Assembly: GCF_004364975.1 (NCBI RefSeq)
Contig: NZ_SOBW01000008.1
Span: 990,610 to 1,054,609, forward strand
DNA: 64,000 bases
From: Gelidibacter sediminis
Lineage (GTDB): Bacteria; Bacteroidota; Bacteroidia; Flavobacteriales; Flavobacteriaceae
Reading direction: 5' to 3'
In this document: positions 24,744 to 34,853 of the stretch, one piece after another
Numbering within the stretch: position 1 is the stretch's first letter
Layout: the number at the start of each line of letters is the position of its first letter
Translations under genes and position numbers: made by a program
The notes under the pieces: model-generated
What the model was told of the DNA's origin: nothing
The model's input: the letters and a program-made list of their open reading frames with translations, nothing else
Database searches by the model: none

Positions 24744-27194
24744 TTATAAGGTTTTAGCATTCTTGACTTTCTCGTCAGTTAAGGCTTCTTTCAATACATC
24801 ACTCATATCTGTGACATAATGGAATTTTAATCCTTTTAAATATTCAGGTTTGATTTCTTCGATGTCGCGTCTATTGTCTTCACAAAGCAGGATTTCTTTT
24901 ATTCTAGCGCGTTTTGCTGCCAAAATCTTTTCCTTAATTCCACCTACGGGCAGCACCTTTCCTCTTAAAGTGATTTCTCCTGTCATTGCCAAGCTGTTTT
25001 TCACTTTACGCTGCGTAAACAATGACACTAAAGAAGTTAGCATCGTCACACCGGCACTTGGACCATCTTTTGGTGTTGCACCTTCTGGCACATGAATATG
25101 AACGTTATATTTGCCAAACACTTCAGGGTCTATACCAAATTCATCTGCATTAGACTTTATGTACTCCATAGCAATAGTAGCCGATTCTTTCATCACCGTA
25201 CCTAAGTTACCGGTAATGGTCAAATTTCCTTTACCCTTAGAAAGTATCGATTCTATGTATAAAATATCACCACCTACGCGCGTCCATGCCAGTCCGGTTA
25301 CAACCCCGGCTACATTATTATTTTCATATTTGTCTCGCTCCATACGTGGCGAACCTAAAACTTCAATAACATCTTCATTAGAGACCTTTTTATTATAAGG
25401 CTCTTCCATAGCAATATTTTTGGCCGCATAACGAACCATTTTTGCCAATTGTTTTTCCAAGCCTCTGACACCGGATTCTCTCGTATAGCCCTCTACAATC
25501 TTTTCTAATTGTGGTTTTGCAATTTTCAAATCGACATCAGTAAGTCCGTGTTCCTTAAGTTGTTTAGGCAATAAATGGCGTTTGGCAATTTCTACCTTTT
25601 CTTCAATGGTATATCCTGTAACGTCAATAATCTCCATACGATCCAACAAGGCAGGTTGTATAGTGCTTAGGCTATTTGCCGTAGCAATAAACATCACCTT
25701 AGAAAGGTCAAAGCCCATTTCTAAAAAGTTATCGTGGAAGTCGCCATTTTGCTCAGGATCCAATACTTCTAACATAGCAGAAGAAGGATCGCCCTGATTA
25801 CTGTTAGACAATTTGTCTATCTCATCCAATACAAATACAGGATTAGATGTTCCTGCTTTCTTTAAGCTTTGTAAGATACGTCCTGGCATGGCTCCTATAT
25901 AAGTTTTTCTATGCCCGCGTATCTCCGCTTCATCACGTAACCCACCTAAAGACATACGTACATATTCTCGTCCCAATGCTTCAGCAACCGATCTACCCAA
26001 TGAGGTCTTCCCTACTCCTGGAGGACCATATAAACAAAGAATTGGCGATTTCATATCATTACGCAATTTTAACACTGCCAGATATTCAATAATTCTACGT
26101 TTTACGTCATCCAATCCATAATGATCACGGTCTAAAATACGCTTGGCACGTTTTAAGTCAAACTTATCTTTACTGAATTCATTCCACGGCAATTCTAGAA
26201 AAAGATCGAGGTAATTTCTCTGAATGGAATATTCTGCAACCTGCGGATTCATGCGTTGCAATTTCATTAACTCCTTTTGAAAATGAGTCTCGACTTTTTC
26301 ATCCCATTTTTTGGATTTAGATCGCGTTTTCATCTCATCAATCTCTTCATCATAAGACACGCCACCCAATTCTTCCTGAATGGTTTTCATTTGTTGATGC
26401 AAGAAATACTCACGCTGTTGCTGGCTCATGTCACTCTGAACCTTAGATTGAATATCATTTTTAAGTTCCAGTTTTTGGAACTCAACATTCATATATTTTA
26501 AAGTGGCTAACGCACGTTCCTTCAGATCATTAATTTCTAATAATTTTTGCTTCTCTTCAACCGACAGATTCATGTTAGAGGATACAAAGTTCACCAGAAA
26601 AGAATTACTCTCAATATTCTTTATTGCAAAGGTAGCCTCTGTTGGAATGTTAGGACTGTCCTTAATAATTTGAAGTGCCAGGTCTTTAATAGACTCGATA
26701 ATGGCTGAAAACTCCTCATTATCTTCAGTAGGTTTTGCTTCTGCAACATCTTTAACTGTTGCTGTTATGTAAGGGTCCTCCGTAATTACCTTATCAATTT
26801 CAAAACGCTTTTTCCCTTGTATAATAATAGTTGTATTGCCATCAGGCATTTTCAATACACGGAGAATGCGCGCCACAGTACCTGTGGCGTAAACATCTTT
26901 GCCTTCAGGATCTTCAATACTACCATCTTTTTGAGACACTACGCCAATTACCTTGCTACCCTTATTGGAATCATTAATAAGTTTTATGGATTTATCCCTT
27001 CCTGCAGTAATTGGAATTACGACACCTGGAAATAAAACAGTATTCCGAAGTGGTAATATTGGAAGTGTTCCGGGTAATTCTTCATTGTTGATCTGTGCTT
27101 CATCTTCAGGTGTCATTAAAGGAATTAACTCAGAGTTTTCATCAAACTCCTGAAATGACAAACTGTCAAGACTTAAAAATTTTGATTCTTTCAT
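24744..27194 (-). CDS. lon: Endopeptidase La (Lon protease)
   Basis: The 816-residue ATP-dependent serine protease degrades misfolded and regulatory proteins in the cytoplasm. The domain order is the N-terminal substrate domain ([19 protein letters not shown], about 43-61), a coiled-coil region, the AAA+ module with Walker [13 protein letters not shown] near 390 and Walker B FVLDEIDK near 452, then the protease domain with catalytic serine in DGPSAGVTM and lysine in the [13 protein letters not shown] segment. The length is normal. It is monocistronic with its own terminator; I saw no exact promoter box upstream. Confidence 0.97.
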   Translation of the reverse strand: MKESKFLSLDSLSFQEFDENSELIPLMTPEDEAQINNEELPGTLPILPLRNTVLFPGVVIPITAGRDKSIKLINDSNKGSKVIGVVSQKDGSIEDPEGKDVYATGTVARILRVLKMPDGNTTIIIQGKKRFEIDKVITEDPYITATVKDVAEAKPTEDNEEFSAIIESIKDLALQIIKDSPNIPTEATFAIKNIESNSFLVNFVSSNMNLSVEEKQKLLEINDLKERALATLKYMNVEFQKLELKNDIQSKVQSDMSQQQREYFLHQQMKTIQEELGGVSYDEEIDEMKTRSKSKKWDEKVETHFQKELMKLQRMNPQVAEYSIQRNYLDLFLELPWNEFSKDKFDLKRAKRILDRDHYGLDDVKRRIIEYLAVLKLRNDMKSPILCLYGPPGVGKTSLGRSVAEALGREYVRMSLGGLRDEAEIRGHRKTYIGAMPGRILQSLKKAGTSNPVFVLDEIDKLSNSNQGDPSSAMLEVLDPEQNGDFHDNFLEMGFDLSKVMFIATANSLSTIQPALLDRMEIIDVTGYTIEEKVEIAKRHLLPKQLKEHGLTDVDLKIAKPQLEKIVEGYTRESGVRGLEKQLAKMVRYAAKNIAMEEPYNKKVSNEDVIEVLGSPRMERDKYENNNVAGVVTGLAWTRVGGDILYIESILSKGKGNLTITGNLGTVMKESATIAMEYIKSNADEFGIDPEVFGKYNVHIHVPEGATPKDGPSAGVTMLTSLVSLFTQRKVKNSLAMTGEITLRGKVLPVGGIKEKILAAKRARIKEILLCEDNRRDIEEIKPEYLKGLKFHYVTDMSDVLKEALTDEKVKNAKTL

Positions 27195-27471
27195 ATATGT
27201 TTAAAGGTCATTATGTCATAAAATTGACACAATATTTTTTTTTCAATTAGTATTAAAGTCCACCTAACCCTTATAAATCAATAGTTTAATCAACTAAACA
27301 ATTAGATAGACACCCTATGTTTTCAATAGTTATGCCATACTTGACGGAATGTCGCGATGTTTATAGATCGTCAATTTAAGTAGGCTGTGACCAAATTCAC
27401 AATTATTTTATAGACTATTTTTTAAAATACTGTAACATACTTTAAGTAACTTCATCATTATAACAAAGCAA

Positions 27472-28038
27472 TTGTTTTTGAAACCAATCTTAATACATAA
27501 TAAAGATTTATTGGAGCAATGCAAACTTGGTAACGAACGCGCTCAAATGGAAATCTATCGCAGGTATTATCACGCCATGTATAATACTAGTTATAGAATT
27601 GTAAAGGATAAGTTTGTGGCAGAGGATATCATGCAAGACTCATTTCTGATTGCCTTTACAAAATTAGATACTTTAAATGACGTCAATATGTTTGGTCCGT
27701 GGTTAAAGCGTATAATTATTAACAACAGCATTAGTGCATACCGCAAGAATGAGAAAAATCAGGAGGTTGCGCTTGAGGAGGTCCTTTATAAAGTTGAAGA
27801 CGATCAGGGTGTAGAAGAGGACTATCAATGGAGCACTATAAAAGCTGCGCAAATAATAGACTGTATGAAAAGCTTAAAATCAAATTACCAACTCGGTTTG
27901 ACCTTAAATTTAATTGAAGGTTATGATTATGAAGAAATTTGCGACATTATGAACATTAGTTATGCCAATTGCAGAACGATGATTTCTAGAGCTAAAGAGA
28001 GTTTGAGACAAAAATTAAAGCCAATTATGGATCATTAA
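27472..28038 (+). CDS. ECF-type RNA polymerase sigma-70 factor
   Basis: The 188-residue protein has sigma region 2 (residues about 12-80, YRRYYHAMYNTSYRIVKDKF then AEDIMQDSFLIAFTKL) and region 4 (about 125-180, with YDYEEICDIMNISYANCRTMISRAKESLRQ). No ATG is available before residue 31, so translation must begin at TTG, either at 27472 or at 27478, giving MKPIL. The next gene starts one base after the stop and encodes a membrane protein that looks like an anti-sigma factor; the third gene encodes a secreted repeat protein. The pattern suggests an envelope-responsive regulatory operon that may include its own target. Confidence 0.88.
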   Translation: MFLKPILIHNKDLLEQCKLGNERAQMEIYRRYYHAMYNTSYRIVKDKFVAEDIMQDSFLIAFTKLDTLNDVNMFGPWLKRIIINNSISAYRKNEKNQEVALEEVLYKVEDDQGVEEDYQWSTIKAAQIIDCMKSLKSNYQLGLTLNLIEGYDYEEICDIMNISYANCRTMISRAKESLRQKLKPIMDH

Positions 28039-28039
28039 C

Positions 28040-28594
28040 ATGAATGTTATGAAAAAGAATACTATAGATCATCTATTTAAAATAGTACATGATGATTTTG
28101 ATCTTGAAGTGCCCGTTGACGGTCATGAGCAGCGATTTTTAGAGAGGTTGCATAAAAAGCAACGAAGCAAAAAACCAGCATGGACAACAATGAAAAAATT
28201 AATTGCGGCTATTGCAGCTATTTTAATTGTAGCTATTGGACTGTTTACAGTTGTGAAACCGCAACCACAATCTAATGATTTGGCCAATGTTTCTGAGCAA
28301 TTATCACAAACACAGAATTTTTTTACAACGGTAATTTCGTCAGAATTAAGCAAATTAAAATCCATCAGAACGGCTGAAAATGATGCTCTTGTTGCCGACG
28401 CATTAAAACAATTGGAGTACTTGGAAAACAATTATGAACGCCTTAAAATAGATCTTAAAATTAGTGGACATGACAAACGGGTGGTTTATGCCATGATTAG
28501 TAATTTACAAAGCCGCATTGATTTGCTGGAGAACGTTTTAAGAGCCATAGAAAATTTGAAATACATACAATCAGAACACTCATTAACACTTTAA
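28040..28594 (+). CDS. Single-pass membrane protein, probable anti-sigma factor
   Basis: The 184-residue protein has a cytosolic N-part (about 1-49, with DDFDLEVPVDGHEQRFLERLHKKQ in part), one membrane helix (about 53-72, LIAAIAAILIVAIGLFTVV) and a helical periplasmic part (about 80-175) that looks like a coiled coil. The HEQRFLERL segment before the helix resembles short N-terminal anti-sigma regions in Bacteroidota. Position 1 bp after an ECF sigma gene and 10 bp before a secreted protein gene supports that role, but I do not see a zinc-binding anti-sigma motif, so the call is by context. Confidence 0.65.
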   Translation: MNVMKKNTIDHLFKIVHDDFDLEVPVDGHEQRFLERLHKKQRSKKPAWTTMKKLIAAIAAILIVAIGLFTVVKPQPQSNDLANVSEQLSQTQNFFTTVISSELSKLKSIRTAENDALVADALKQLEYLENNYERLKIDLKISGHDKRVVYAMISNLQSRIDLLENVLRAIENLKYIQSEHSLTL

Positions 28595-28604
28595 TATTGA
28601 ATCT

Positions 28605-29687
28605 ATGAAAACTAAATACTTCATTTTCGCAATAGCCTTTATTCTCTGGAACCATTCTTTTGCATCAACAGTATGGAATGGCAAACACACAAAGGAAAAA
28701 ACGATAAAAAAATCATACGCCGTAACTAAAGATGCACTTCTAAAAATTGACAACAGTTATGGTAATATTAATGTTATAACCTATAGTGGAAATACGGTTA
28801 GTATTGAGGTAAGGATTAAAACCAATGGCGATAATCTGGAAAAGGTGGAAGAAAAATTAAACGACATTACAGTAGATTTTCAAGCGTCTTCCAGTCGAGT
28901 TTACGCCAAAACAATGTTTCAAAAAAACAAGTCTAAAGGTTGGTGGAACTGGGGCCGAAATTCAAACGTCAATATGGAGATTAATTACATCATTAAATTG
29001 CCAATTACCAATAGCGTCGATTTAAACAACGATTACGGAACAATTAATTTGGATCGATTGGAAGGTCATGCAAAAATTAATTGCGATTATGGTAAAATCA
29101 TCACTAAAGAACTTTTAGCAAATAATAATTCCATCACGTTTGATTATACTAATAATAGTTTTTTTGAGTACATTGAAAGTGGGAAGATTAATGCTGATTA
29201 TAGCAGCTTTACTGTAGCTAAGACTAAGCATCTGGAAATTGAAGCGGACTACACCAAATCTGTTGTTGAGATTGCTGAAAACGTAACGTACACCTGCGAC
29301 TATGGATCGATATCCATAGAAAAGGCAAATTATGTTAAAGGGGATGGTGATTATTTGACCGCTCGATTAGGTGAAATTTATAAAAACATTCAATTAATTT
29401 CAGATTACGGTTCCATTAGAATTGATAAGATGACTGAAAATGCTGGTAATATTTCCATTGATTCTGATTACACAGGCATCACCATTGGTTACGACGCTAA
29501 TTATCAATTTCAATTTGCTATCAATCTCGAATATGCATCGCTGCGCGGATCGGATGACTTTCAATTTACAACCAAAAAAGAAGCATCCACGGAAAAATCT
29601 TATAAAGGTTCCCATGGAACTTCAACTACTCAAAATCTGATAAAAATAAATTCTGATTATGGAAGTGTTACTTTCAAAAGAAATTAA
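28605..29687 (+). CDS. Secreted DUF4097-like beta-solenoid protein with a DY ladder
   Basis: The 360-residue protein has a signal peptide (cleavage near residue 20, HSFAS). From about residue 144 a short motif, usually DY followed by G, S or T and then hydrophobic residues, recurs at residues 144, 162, 181, 199, 216, 233, 250, 268, 289, 310 (EY) and 352, about 18 residues apart. This strongly suggests a right-handed beta-helix or stacked-strand solenoid, as predicted for DUF4097-type proteins. A tryptophan-rich loop (GWWNWGRN, 112-119) interrupts the N-part. It closes the sigma/anti-sigma operon, so it is likely an envelope sensor or effector. The function is unknown. Confidence 0.7.
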   Translation: MKTKYFIFAIAFILWNHSFASTVWNGKHTKEKTIKKSYAVTKDALLKIDNSYGNINVITYSGNTVSIEVRIKTNGDNLEKVEEKLNDITVDFQASSSRVYAKTMFQKNKSKGWWNWGRNSNVNMEINYIIKLPITNSVDLNNDYGTINLDRLEGHAKINCDYGKIITKELLANNNSITFDYTNNSFFEYIESGKINADYSSFTVAKTKHLEIEADYTKSVVEIAENVTYTCDYGSISIEKANYVKGDGDYLTARLGEIYKNIQLISDYGSIRIDKMTENAGNISIDSDYTGITIGYDANYQFQFAINLEYASLRGSDDFQFTTKKEASTEKSYKGSHGTSTTQNLIKINSDYGSVTFKRN

Positions 29688-29827
29688 AACCACATTTATA
29701 AAATTTAGCAATAAAATGTGTCTTTGTATTTTTAACGCGAGTTTTAGTTACGGCTTCTTTTAAGAACCAAAGCTAAGAATGTCAAAATTACAGCGTTTCA
29801 TTTCAGAAATTATTAATGTCATGCTAC

Positions 29828-29885
29828 AAGATTTTTCATCTTGAGTAGTTTAACATTTAAACTTTTTAGATTAAATAAGTTTAAA
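29828..29885 (-). terminator. AT-rich hairpins after the MFS gene, possible weak terminator
   Basis: TTTAAACTT (29856-29864) and AAGTTTAAA (29877-29885) are perfect inverted repeats directly after the MFS stop, and CAAGAT/ATCTTG (29828-29843) forms a second hairpin. There is no clean T run, so termination is uncertain. Confidence 0.35.
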
Positions 29886-31262
29886 CTACGCATGTTTAGG
29901 AACTCTAAAAAGCAATGCAATACCGACCAAAAAAAAGATAAACAAAAACAAGATAGCATTGCGCATGCTACCTGTAACTTGATCAATTGTCGCAAAAATG
30001 ACCATTCCTATAACAATACCAATTTTCTCTGCCACATCAAAAAAACTAAAGTATGAAGTGGTGTCCTTAGTTTCTGGTAGAAATTTAGAGTATGTAGAAC
30101 GTGCCAAAGATTGTATACCGCCCATTACGAAACCTACAAAAGCTGCAGCTAGGTAAAAATCATTTGGTGTAATCATAAAATAGGCATATACACAAAGTGA
30201 CATCCAAATTATGTTAACAACAATTAATGTTTTAATATTCCCAAACCTTGATGAAGCTTTTGAGGTTAAAATCGCTCCAACCACAGCCACTAATTGTATA
30301 ATTAGAATGCTGGTAATTAACCCCATGGTTTTCTCATCACTATCTGCCCAAGCAATTTCTTCTTCCCCAAAATAAACGGCCACCAACATTATAGTCTGCA
30401 CGGCCATACTAAATACAAAGAATGCAATTAAATACCGTTTTAATCTCAAATTCATTGTAAGTTCTTTCCAAACTGCTTGTAGCTCTCTAAAACCATTAAA
30501 CACCACCGCCTTTGTTACTTTGTGCCCTGAAGAAACACCTTTTGGAAGCATATAAAATGTATACTGACTGAATAGTATCCACCAAAGTCCTACCGTAATA
30601 AACGATACTTTCATAGCATTGATGGATGCAGCATTGCTAGCCGCTTCTGTAGCCATAACAATTTCGTTCTCTGTACCGTTTGCTAGAATGTCTGGACTTA
30701 TATCAACATTAAACCCAAAAAATTCGGGCTTCATTACCATGGCCAGATTAAAAATTAACAAAAGGACACTCCCAATATAGCCCATTGAAAATCCTTTTGC
30801 ACTCACCTTATCCTGTTGTTCAGGAAATGCAATATCGGGCAAATAAGAATTGTAAAACACCAAACTTCCCCAATAACCAATAAGTCCCATGAAATAAAAT
30901 AACAAACTAATATGGATGTATTCTAAGCTAAACCAATACAATCCGATACATCCTATACCTCCAACGTAACAGAAAAACTTCATAAAGTTTTTCTTATTTC
31001 CAACATAATCAGCAATTCCCGATAAAATTGGCGAAGTGAATGCCACAACCAAAAAAGTAAATGCCGTAACAAAAGTGATTAGCGCAGTACTTTTAAATTC
31101 GAAGCCAAATGCAGTAACTTTTTTAACTTCAGACATGAACAATGCTGAGTAGAAAATTGGAAATATTGAAGATGCAATGGTGAGTGTATAAACTGAATTC
31201 GCCCAATCATAGAATGCCCAAGCGTTAAGCAGTTTTTTACTTCCTTTTTGAAGTTGTGTCAT
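29886..31262 (-). CDS. MFS transporter, UMF1/Atg22-like family
   Basis: The 458-residue membrane protein has about twelve hydrophobic helices and the family opening LLNAWAFYDWANSVYTLTIASS (given in part), with AFTSPILSGIADYVGNKK matching the loop 2-3 motif of the major facilitator superfamily and a late GGIQSLARSTYSKFLPE segment typical of UMF1 proteins. The substrate is unknown; yeast Atg22 exports amino acids from the vacuole, but that says little here. The gene is alone, between AT-rich hairpins and the M48 terminator. Confidence 0.85.
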   Translation of the reverse strand: MTQLQKGSKKLLNAWAFYDWANSVYTLTIASSIFPIFYSALFMSEVKKVTAFGFEFKSTALITFVTAFTFLVVAFTSPILSGIADYVGNKKNFMKFFCYVGGIGCIGLYWFSLEYIHISLLFYFMGLIGYWGSLVFYNSYLPDIAFPEQQDKVSAKGFSMGYIGSVLLLIFNLAMVMKPEFFGFNVDISPDILANGTENEIVMATEAASNAASINAMKVSFITVGLWWILFSQYTFYMLPKGVSSGHKVTKAVVFNGFRELQAVWKELTMNLRLKRYLIAFFVFSMAVQTIMLVAVYFGEEEIAWADSDEKTMGLITSILIIQLVAVVGAILTSKASSRFGNIKTLIVVNIIWMSLCVYAYFMITPNDFYLAAAFVGFVMGGIQSLARSTYSKFLPETKDTTSYFSFFDVAEKIGIVIGMVIFATIDQVTGSMRNAILFLFIFFLVGIALLFRVPKHA

Positions 31263-31334
31263 TCGCGGTAATAGGTTGTGTTATTTAGTAAACAGATGAT
31301 TTTGTTTTTAGACCTAAGGGTTCAAAATGATGAT

Positions 31335-31375
31335 AAAAAAAAGCTGTTTACCAAATGTAAGGTAAACAGCTTTTA
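31335..31375 (-). terminator. Terminator of the M48 lipoprotein gene
   Basis: AAGCTGTTTACC (31341-31352) and GGTAAACAGCTT (31361-31372) form a perfect 12-bp stem. The minus strand runs on into at least six T. Confidence 0.88.
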
Positions 31376-31407
31376 AAATTAGAAATTTAATTTAAAACTA
31401 ATGTGAC

Positions 31408-32226
31408 TTATTTCTTAAATGTCGTTGTTCCAAATTTATTAGCCTCTAATCTTGCTTTTGCTGCAAGCGACTCAATATTTCTAATACGCGTTTGATTAGC
31501 AGGGTGTGTGCTTAAAAATTCTGGAGGAGCCTGTCCACCACTTTGTGCACTCATACGTCTCCACAAATTAGCAGCTTCCAATGGTTCATAACCTGCGATG
31601 GCCATAAGGTATAGTCCAATTTCATCAGCTTGAGATTCATGGCTTCTACTAAAAGGCAGCATTACACCTACCGTTGTTCCAACTCCATATGCTTGGTTGA
31701 ATAAACTTAAGGTTTGAGGGTCTTTAATTGCGACGTTCCCAGCTACGGCACCTAATTGTTGTAACATGCCTGCACTCATACGTTGTTGACCATGATTGGC
31801 AAGCGCGTGAGACACCTCATGACCCATAATGGCTGCTAAACCAGCTTCACTATCTGCAATAGGTAGGATACCTGTATAAACTACAATTTTTCCGCCAGGC
31901 ATAGCCCAAGCGTTTACTGTTTTATCATCTATTAAATTATACTCCCATTGGTAATCTTTTAAATAGCCCTGATAACCATTGGCATCAAGCCAACGTTCAG
32001 CCGCTACAGCAATTTTTTGACCGATACGTTTTACCATTTCCGCGTCTTTTGTACCAGTAATAACTTTGTTCTCACTTAAAAACTGATCATACTGTGCAAA
32101 GGCGGTAGGAAATATCTGTGAATTGGGCATTAACGCCAAGGTTTTATTACCTGTAAAAGGATTAGTAGCGCAAGATAGGAAAAGCGTTAAAGCTCCTATG
32201 GCGATTATTGAATTTTTATACTTCAT
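31408..32226 (-). CDS. M48 family metalloprotease lipoprotein (LoiP/YcaL-like)
   Basis: The 272-residue protein carries a lipoprotein signal (LFLSC, cysteine 19) followed by ATNPFTGNKTLALM, a typical start for this family. The zinc motif HEVSH is at residues 136-140, with the third ligand in the later SHESQADEIGLYLM. Members are periplasmic, outer-membrane-anchored metallopeptidases involved in envelope protein quality control. The gene is monocistronic with its own terminator and no obvious promoter box. Length and motifs are intact. Confidence 0.92.
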   Translation of the reverse strand: MKYKNSIIAIGALTLFLSCATNPFTGNKTLALMPNSQIFPTAFAQYDQFLSENKVITGTKDAEMVKRIGQKIAVAAERWLDANGYQGYLKDYQWEYNLIDDKTVNAWAMPGGKIVVYTGILPIADSEAGLAAIMGHEVSHALANHGQQRMSAGMLQQLGAVAGNVAIKDPQTLSLFNQAYGVGTTVGVMLPFSRSHESQADEIGLYLMAIAGYEPLEAANLWRRMSAQSGGQAPPEFLSTHPANQTRIRNIESLAAKARLEANKFGTTTFKK

Positions 32227-32329
32227 TGTTGTATGACTTTAGTTATGGTAACTAAATTACAAAAACCGTTCCCTAATTGATGAACTCATTCCAAATTAGT
32301 TTTTGCTTAAATTTAAAAATGGTTCAATT

Positions 32330-34735
32330 TTAGTGTCCAAACACATGTATTTGCGTAAAACTCTTCTCAATAACCATGGTATTATCGCCATTCATTTTCA
32401 CGTCGCTTAAAGCTATATCTTCATTATCAACCTGGATTTTATTAACCGTAAACGGCAACCCATGAAATTTCACTTTAAATCTTTGGTAACCAGCATCAAA
32501 TTTTCCTTCCTTATGTTGTTGTATAATAAGTTCATTTGATTTTCCTGTAAGTTTAAATGTTCTTAAACTGTAACGTCCTTTGGTATAATCATAACCATCG
32601 TGAGCATCATCAAATAATGTTGACGATTCTTTTCCGTTTTTATAATACACATCGAGCGCAACTTCATCAATATCTAATTCGCCAACATATTGTTGTACTG
32701 GATACATAGGAATTATGGCTCCAGCTTTTACGAAAATAGGGATGGTTTCAATATCAGCATCTACCCACATTTCCTTTCCACCTGTAACCAATTGGTCGGT
32801 CCACAAATTAAACCACTCACCCCGAGGAATAAACATACGTCTACCACGCGCGTTAGGTTCTAAGATTGGGCATACGAGAATATGATCACCAAAAATAAAT
32901 TCATCTGACCGGTAATGTGTGTGTACATCCTCTTGATCAAAAATGACCAGCGACTTCAACATTGGAATCCCTTCCTCTACATATTTCCAGAAAGTGGTGT
33001 ATAAATAAGGTAATAGTCTATAGCGCAATTCAATGAATTTCCGTACGATATTAGTCACATCTTCATCAAACGCCCAAGGTTCCTGATTGCCATGATCTCC
33101 AGATGAATGGACTCTAAAGAATGGGTGAAAAATTCCTAATTGAATCCAACGTGTAAATAATTCGCCTTGTGGTTGTTCAGCAAAACCTCCAATATCGCTT
33201 CCGGCAAAAGAGAATCCTGACATTGCTAAACGTTGTGCCTGGATATTGGCAATCCATAAATGCTCCCAAGTGGCCACATTATCTCCCGTCCAAGTAGACG
33301 TGTAACGTTGCGTCCCAGAATAGGCGGCACGTGTAATGACAAACGGACGTTTTGGATAGGCGAATTTCTTAACCCCTTGATAGGTAGCTCTAGCCATTTG
33401 CATACCGTATACATTATGTGCTTTTCTATGGCTACAGCGGTTGCCATCATACTCATGGCGCACATCATCAGGAAAGGTCTTGTTAGGAACCTCCATGACT
33501 GCAGGCTCATTCATATCATTCCACACCCCTTTTACACCAATATCTTCAATCAATTCTCTGTATAAATCAGACCACCAATCACGTACTTTTTTATTCGTGA
33601 AATCTGGAAAATAACACTCCCCTGGCCAAACTTTTCCTTTCATGTAAGGACCGTCTGCACGTTTACAGAAATAATCATTCTCTAAAGCTTCAGTAAATAC
33701 CGAGTATTCTTTATCAATTTTAATTCCCGGATCAATAATTACGACAGTTTTAAACCCATCATCCAACAATTCTTTAACCATGCGTTTTGGATCAGGAAAA
33801 TGGGTTTTGTCCCACGTAAAACATCTAAATCCATCCATATAATCAATATCGAGATAAATGGCATCACACGGAATTTTCAACTCCCTAAACTTAGAAGTGA
33901 TTTCCTTCACTTTAGATTCTGGATAATAACTCCATTTACATTGATGAAACCCTAAAGCCCAAAGTGGTGGTAATTGTTGTGGTTTCCCTGTCAGATCAGT
34001 ATAATTGGCCACCACGTCTTCCATTTTTGGACCGTAGATAAAATAGTAATTCATTTCGCCACCTTGTGCCCAAAAACTCGTAACGTTGCGTCTTTCCTGG
34101 CAAAAATCAAAATAAGACCTGAAACTGTTATCAAAGAAAATTCCGTAGGCCTTCTTATTATGTAAGCCTGTGTAAAATGGAATCGCTTTATAAATAGGAT
34201 CAGTCCCTTTGCCATAGGCATAACTGTCCGTCACCCAATTTTCAAAGCGTTTACCTTTTAGATTAAGTTCTACCGGCTTATCCCCTAATCCGAAAAAACT
34301 CTCACCATCATGAGAAGTTTTACTCATTTTGACAATGTTGCCACCGTATTCATAACTTTCTTCCCAATGGAACCCCAATTCATCTTCATTAATCAGTTTA
34401 TGATCTTTAGCATCAAAAATATAAACTTTAAGATTGTCTTTTTTAATATGACAGATGAGCTTAGAAGTGGAGATTTTGTAAGACTCTGCTTCCTCTTCTA
34501 TCTCTAATTTATTATAGCCTTTACTGGCATGTTTAGTGATGGCATATGAAAAATCTTTTTCAAAAGTACCTGTTGTGGTGTATCTGAAGCGGATGACACT
34601 ATCCCTTAAAATAGTCATCGCGAGAACCACATCATTATCAGTCGTAAAATAAAAGGTGTCAACATCCTTCTTATAGGACACTATATTATTAGGAAAAATA
34701 TTTCCTTTGTTTTCTAACTCGGTATTTACAATCAT
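32330..34735 (-). CDS. Alpha-glucosidase, glycoside hydrolase family 31
   Basis: The 801-residue protein has an N-terminal beta-sandwich (galactose mutarotase-like, about 1-230), the (beta/alpha)8 barrel with the nucleophile aspartate in GVWNDMNEPAVME and the acid/base aspartate in STWTGDNVATWEHLW, then C-terminal beta domains. There is no signal peptide, so it is likely cytoplasmic. GH31 alpha-glucosidases release glucose from alpha-1,4 or alpha-1,6 ends; the exact linkage is not predictable here. glgB lies 118 bp upstream on the same strand, so a role in internal glucan turnover is plausible. Confidence 0.92.
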   Translation of the reverse strand: MIVNTELENKGNIFPNNIVSYKKDVDTFYFTTDNDVVLAMTILRDSVIRFRYTTTGTFEKDFSYAITKHASKGYNKLEIEEEAESYKISTSKLICHIKKDNLKVYIFDAKDHKLINEDELGFHWEESYEYGGNIVKMSKTSHDGESFFGLGDKPVELNLKGKRFENWVTDSYAYGKGTDPIYKAIPFYTGLHNKKAYGIFFDNSFRSYFDFCQERRNVTSFWAQGGEMNYYFIYGPKMEDVVANYTDLTGKPQQLPPLWALGFHQCKWSYYPESKVKEITSKFRELKIPCDAIYLDIDYMDGFRCFTWDKTHFPDPKRMVKELLDDGFKTVVIIDPGIKIDKEYSVFTEALENDYFCKRADGPYMKGKVWPGECYFPDFTNKKVRDWWSDLYRELIEDIGVKGVWNDMNEPAVMEVPNKTFPDDVRHEYDGNRCSHRKAHNVYGMQMARATYQGVKKFAYPKRPFVITRAAYSGTQRYTSTWTGDNVATWEHLWIANIQAQRLAMSGFSFAGSDIGGFAEQPQGELFTRWIQLGIFHPFFRVHSSGDHGNQEPWAFDEDVTNIVRKFIELRYRLLPYLYTTFWKYVEEGIPMLKSLVIFDQEDVHTHYRSDEFIFGDHILVCPILEPNARGRRMFIPRGEWFNLWTDQLVTGGKEMWVDADIETIPIFVKAGAIIPMYPVQQYVGELDIDEVALDVYYKNGKESSTLFDDAHDGYDYTKGRYSLRTFKLTGKSNELIIQQHKEGKFDAGYQRFKVKFHGLPFTVNKIQVDNEDIALSDVKMNGDNTMVIEKSFTQIHVFGH

Positions 34736-34853
34736 AATTTTATTATATAATTCACAAAAAAACGCATAAGTTTAGTAAAATAAAATATTAGTTAAGAGCA
34801 CTTATTAACTATAGCGTTTGAACTGTTAAGAATTGATGAAATTGAACGGTTTC

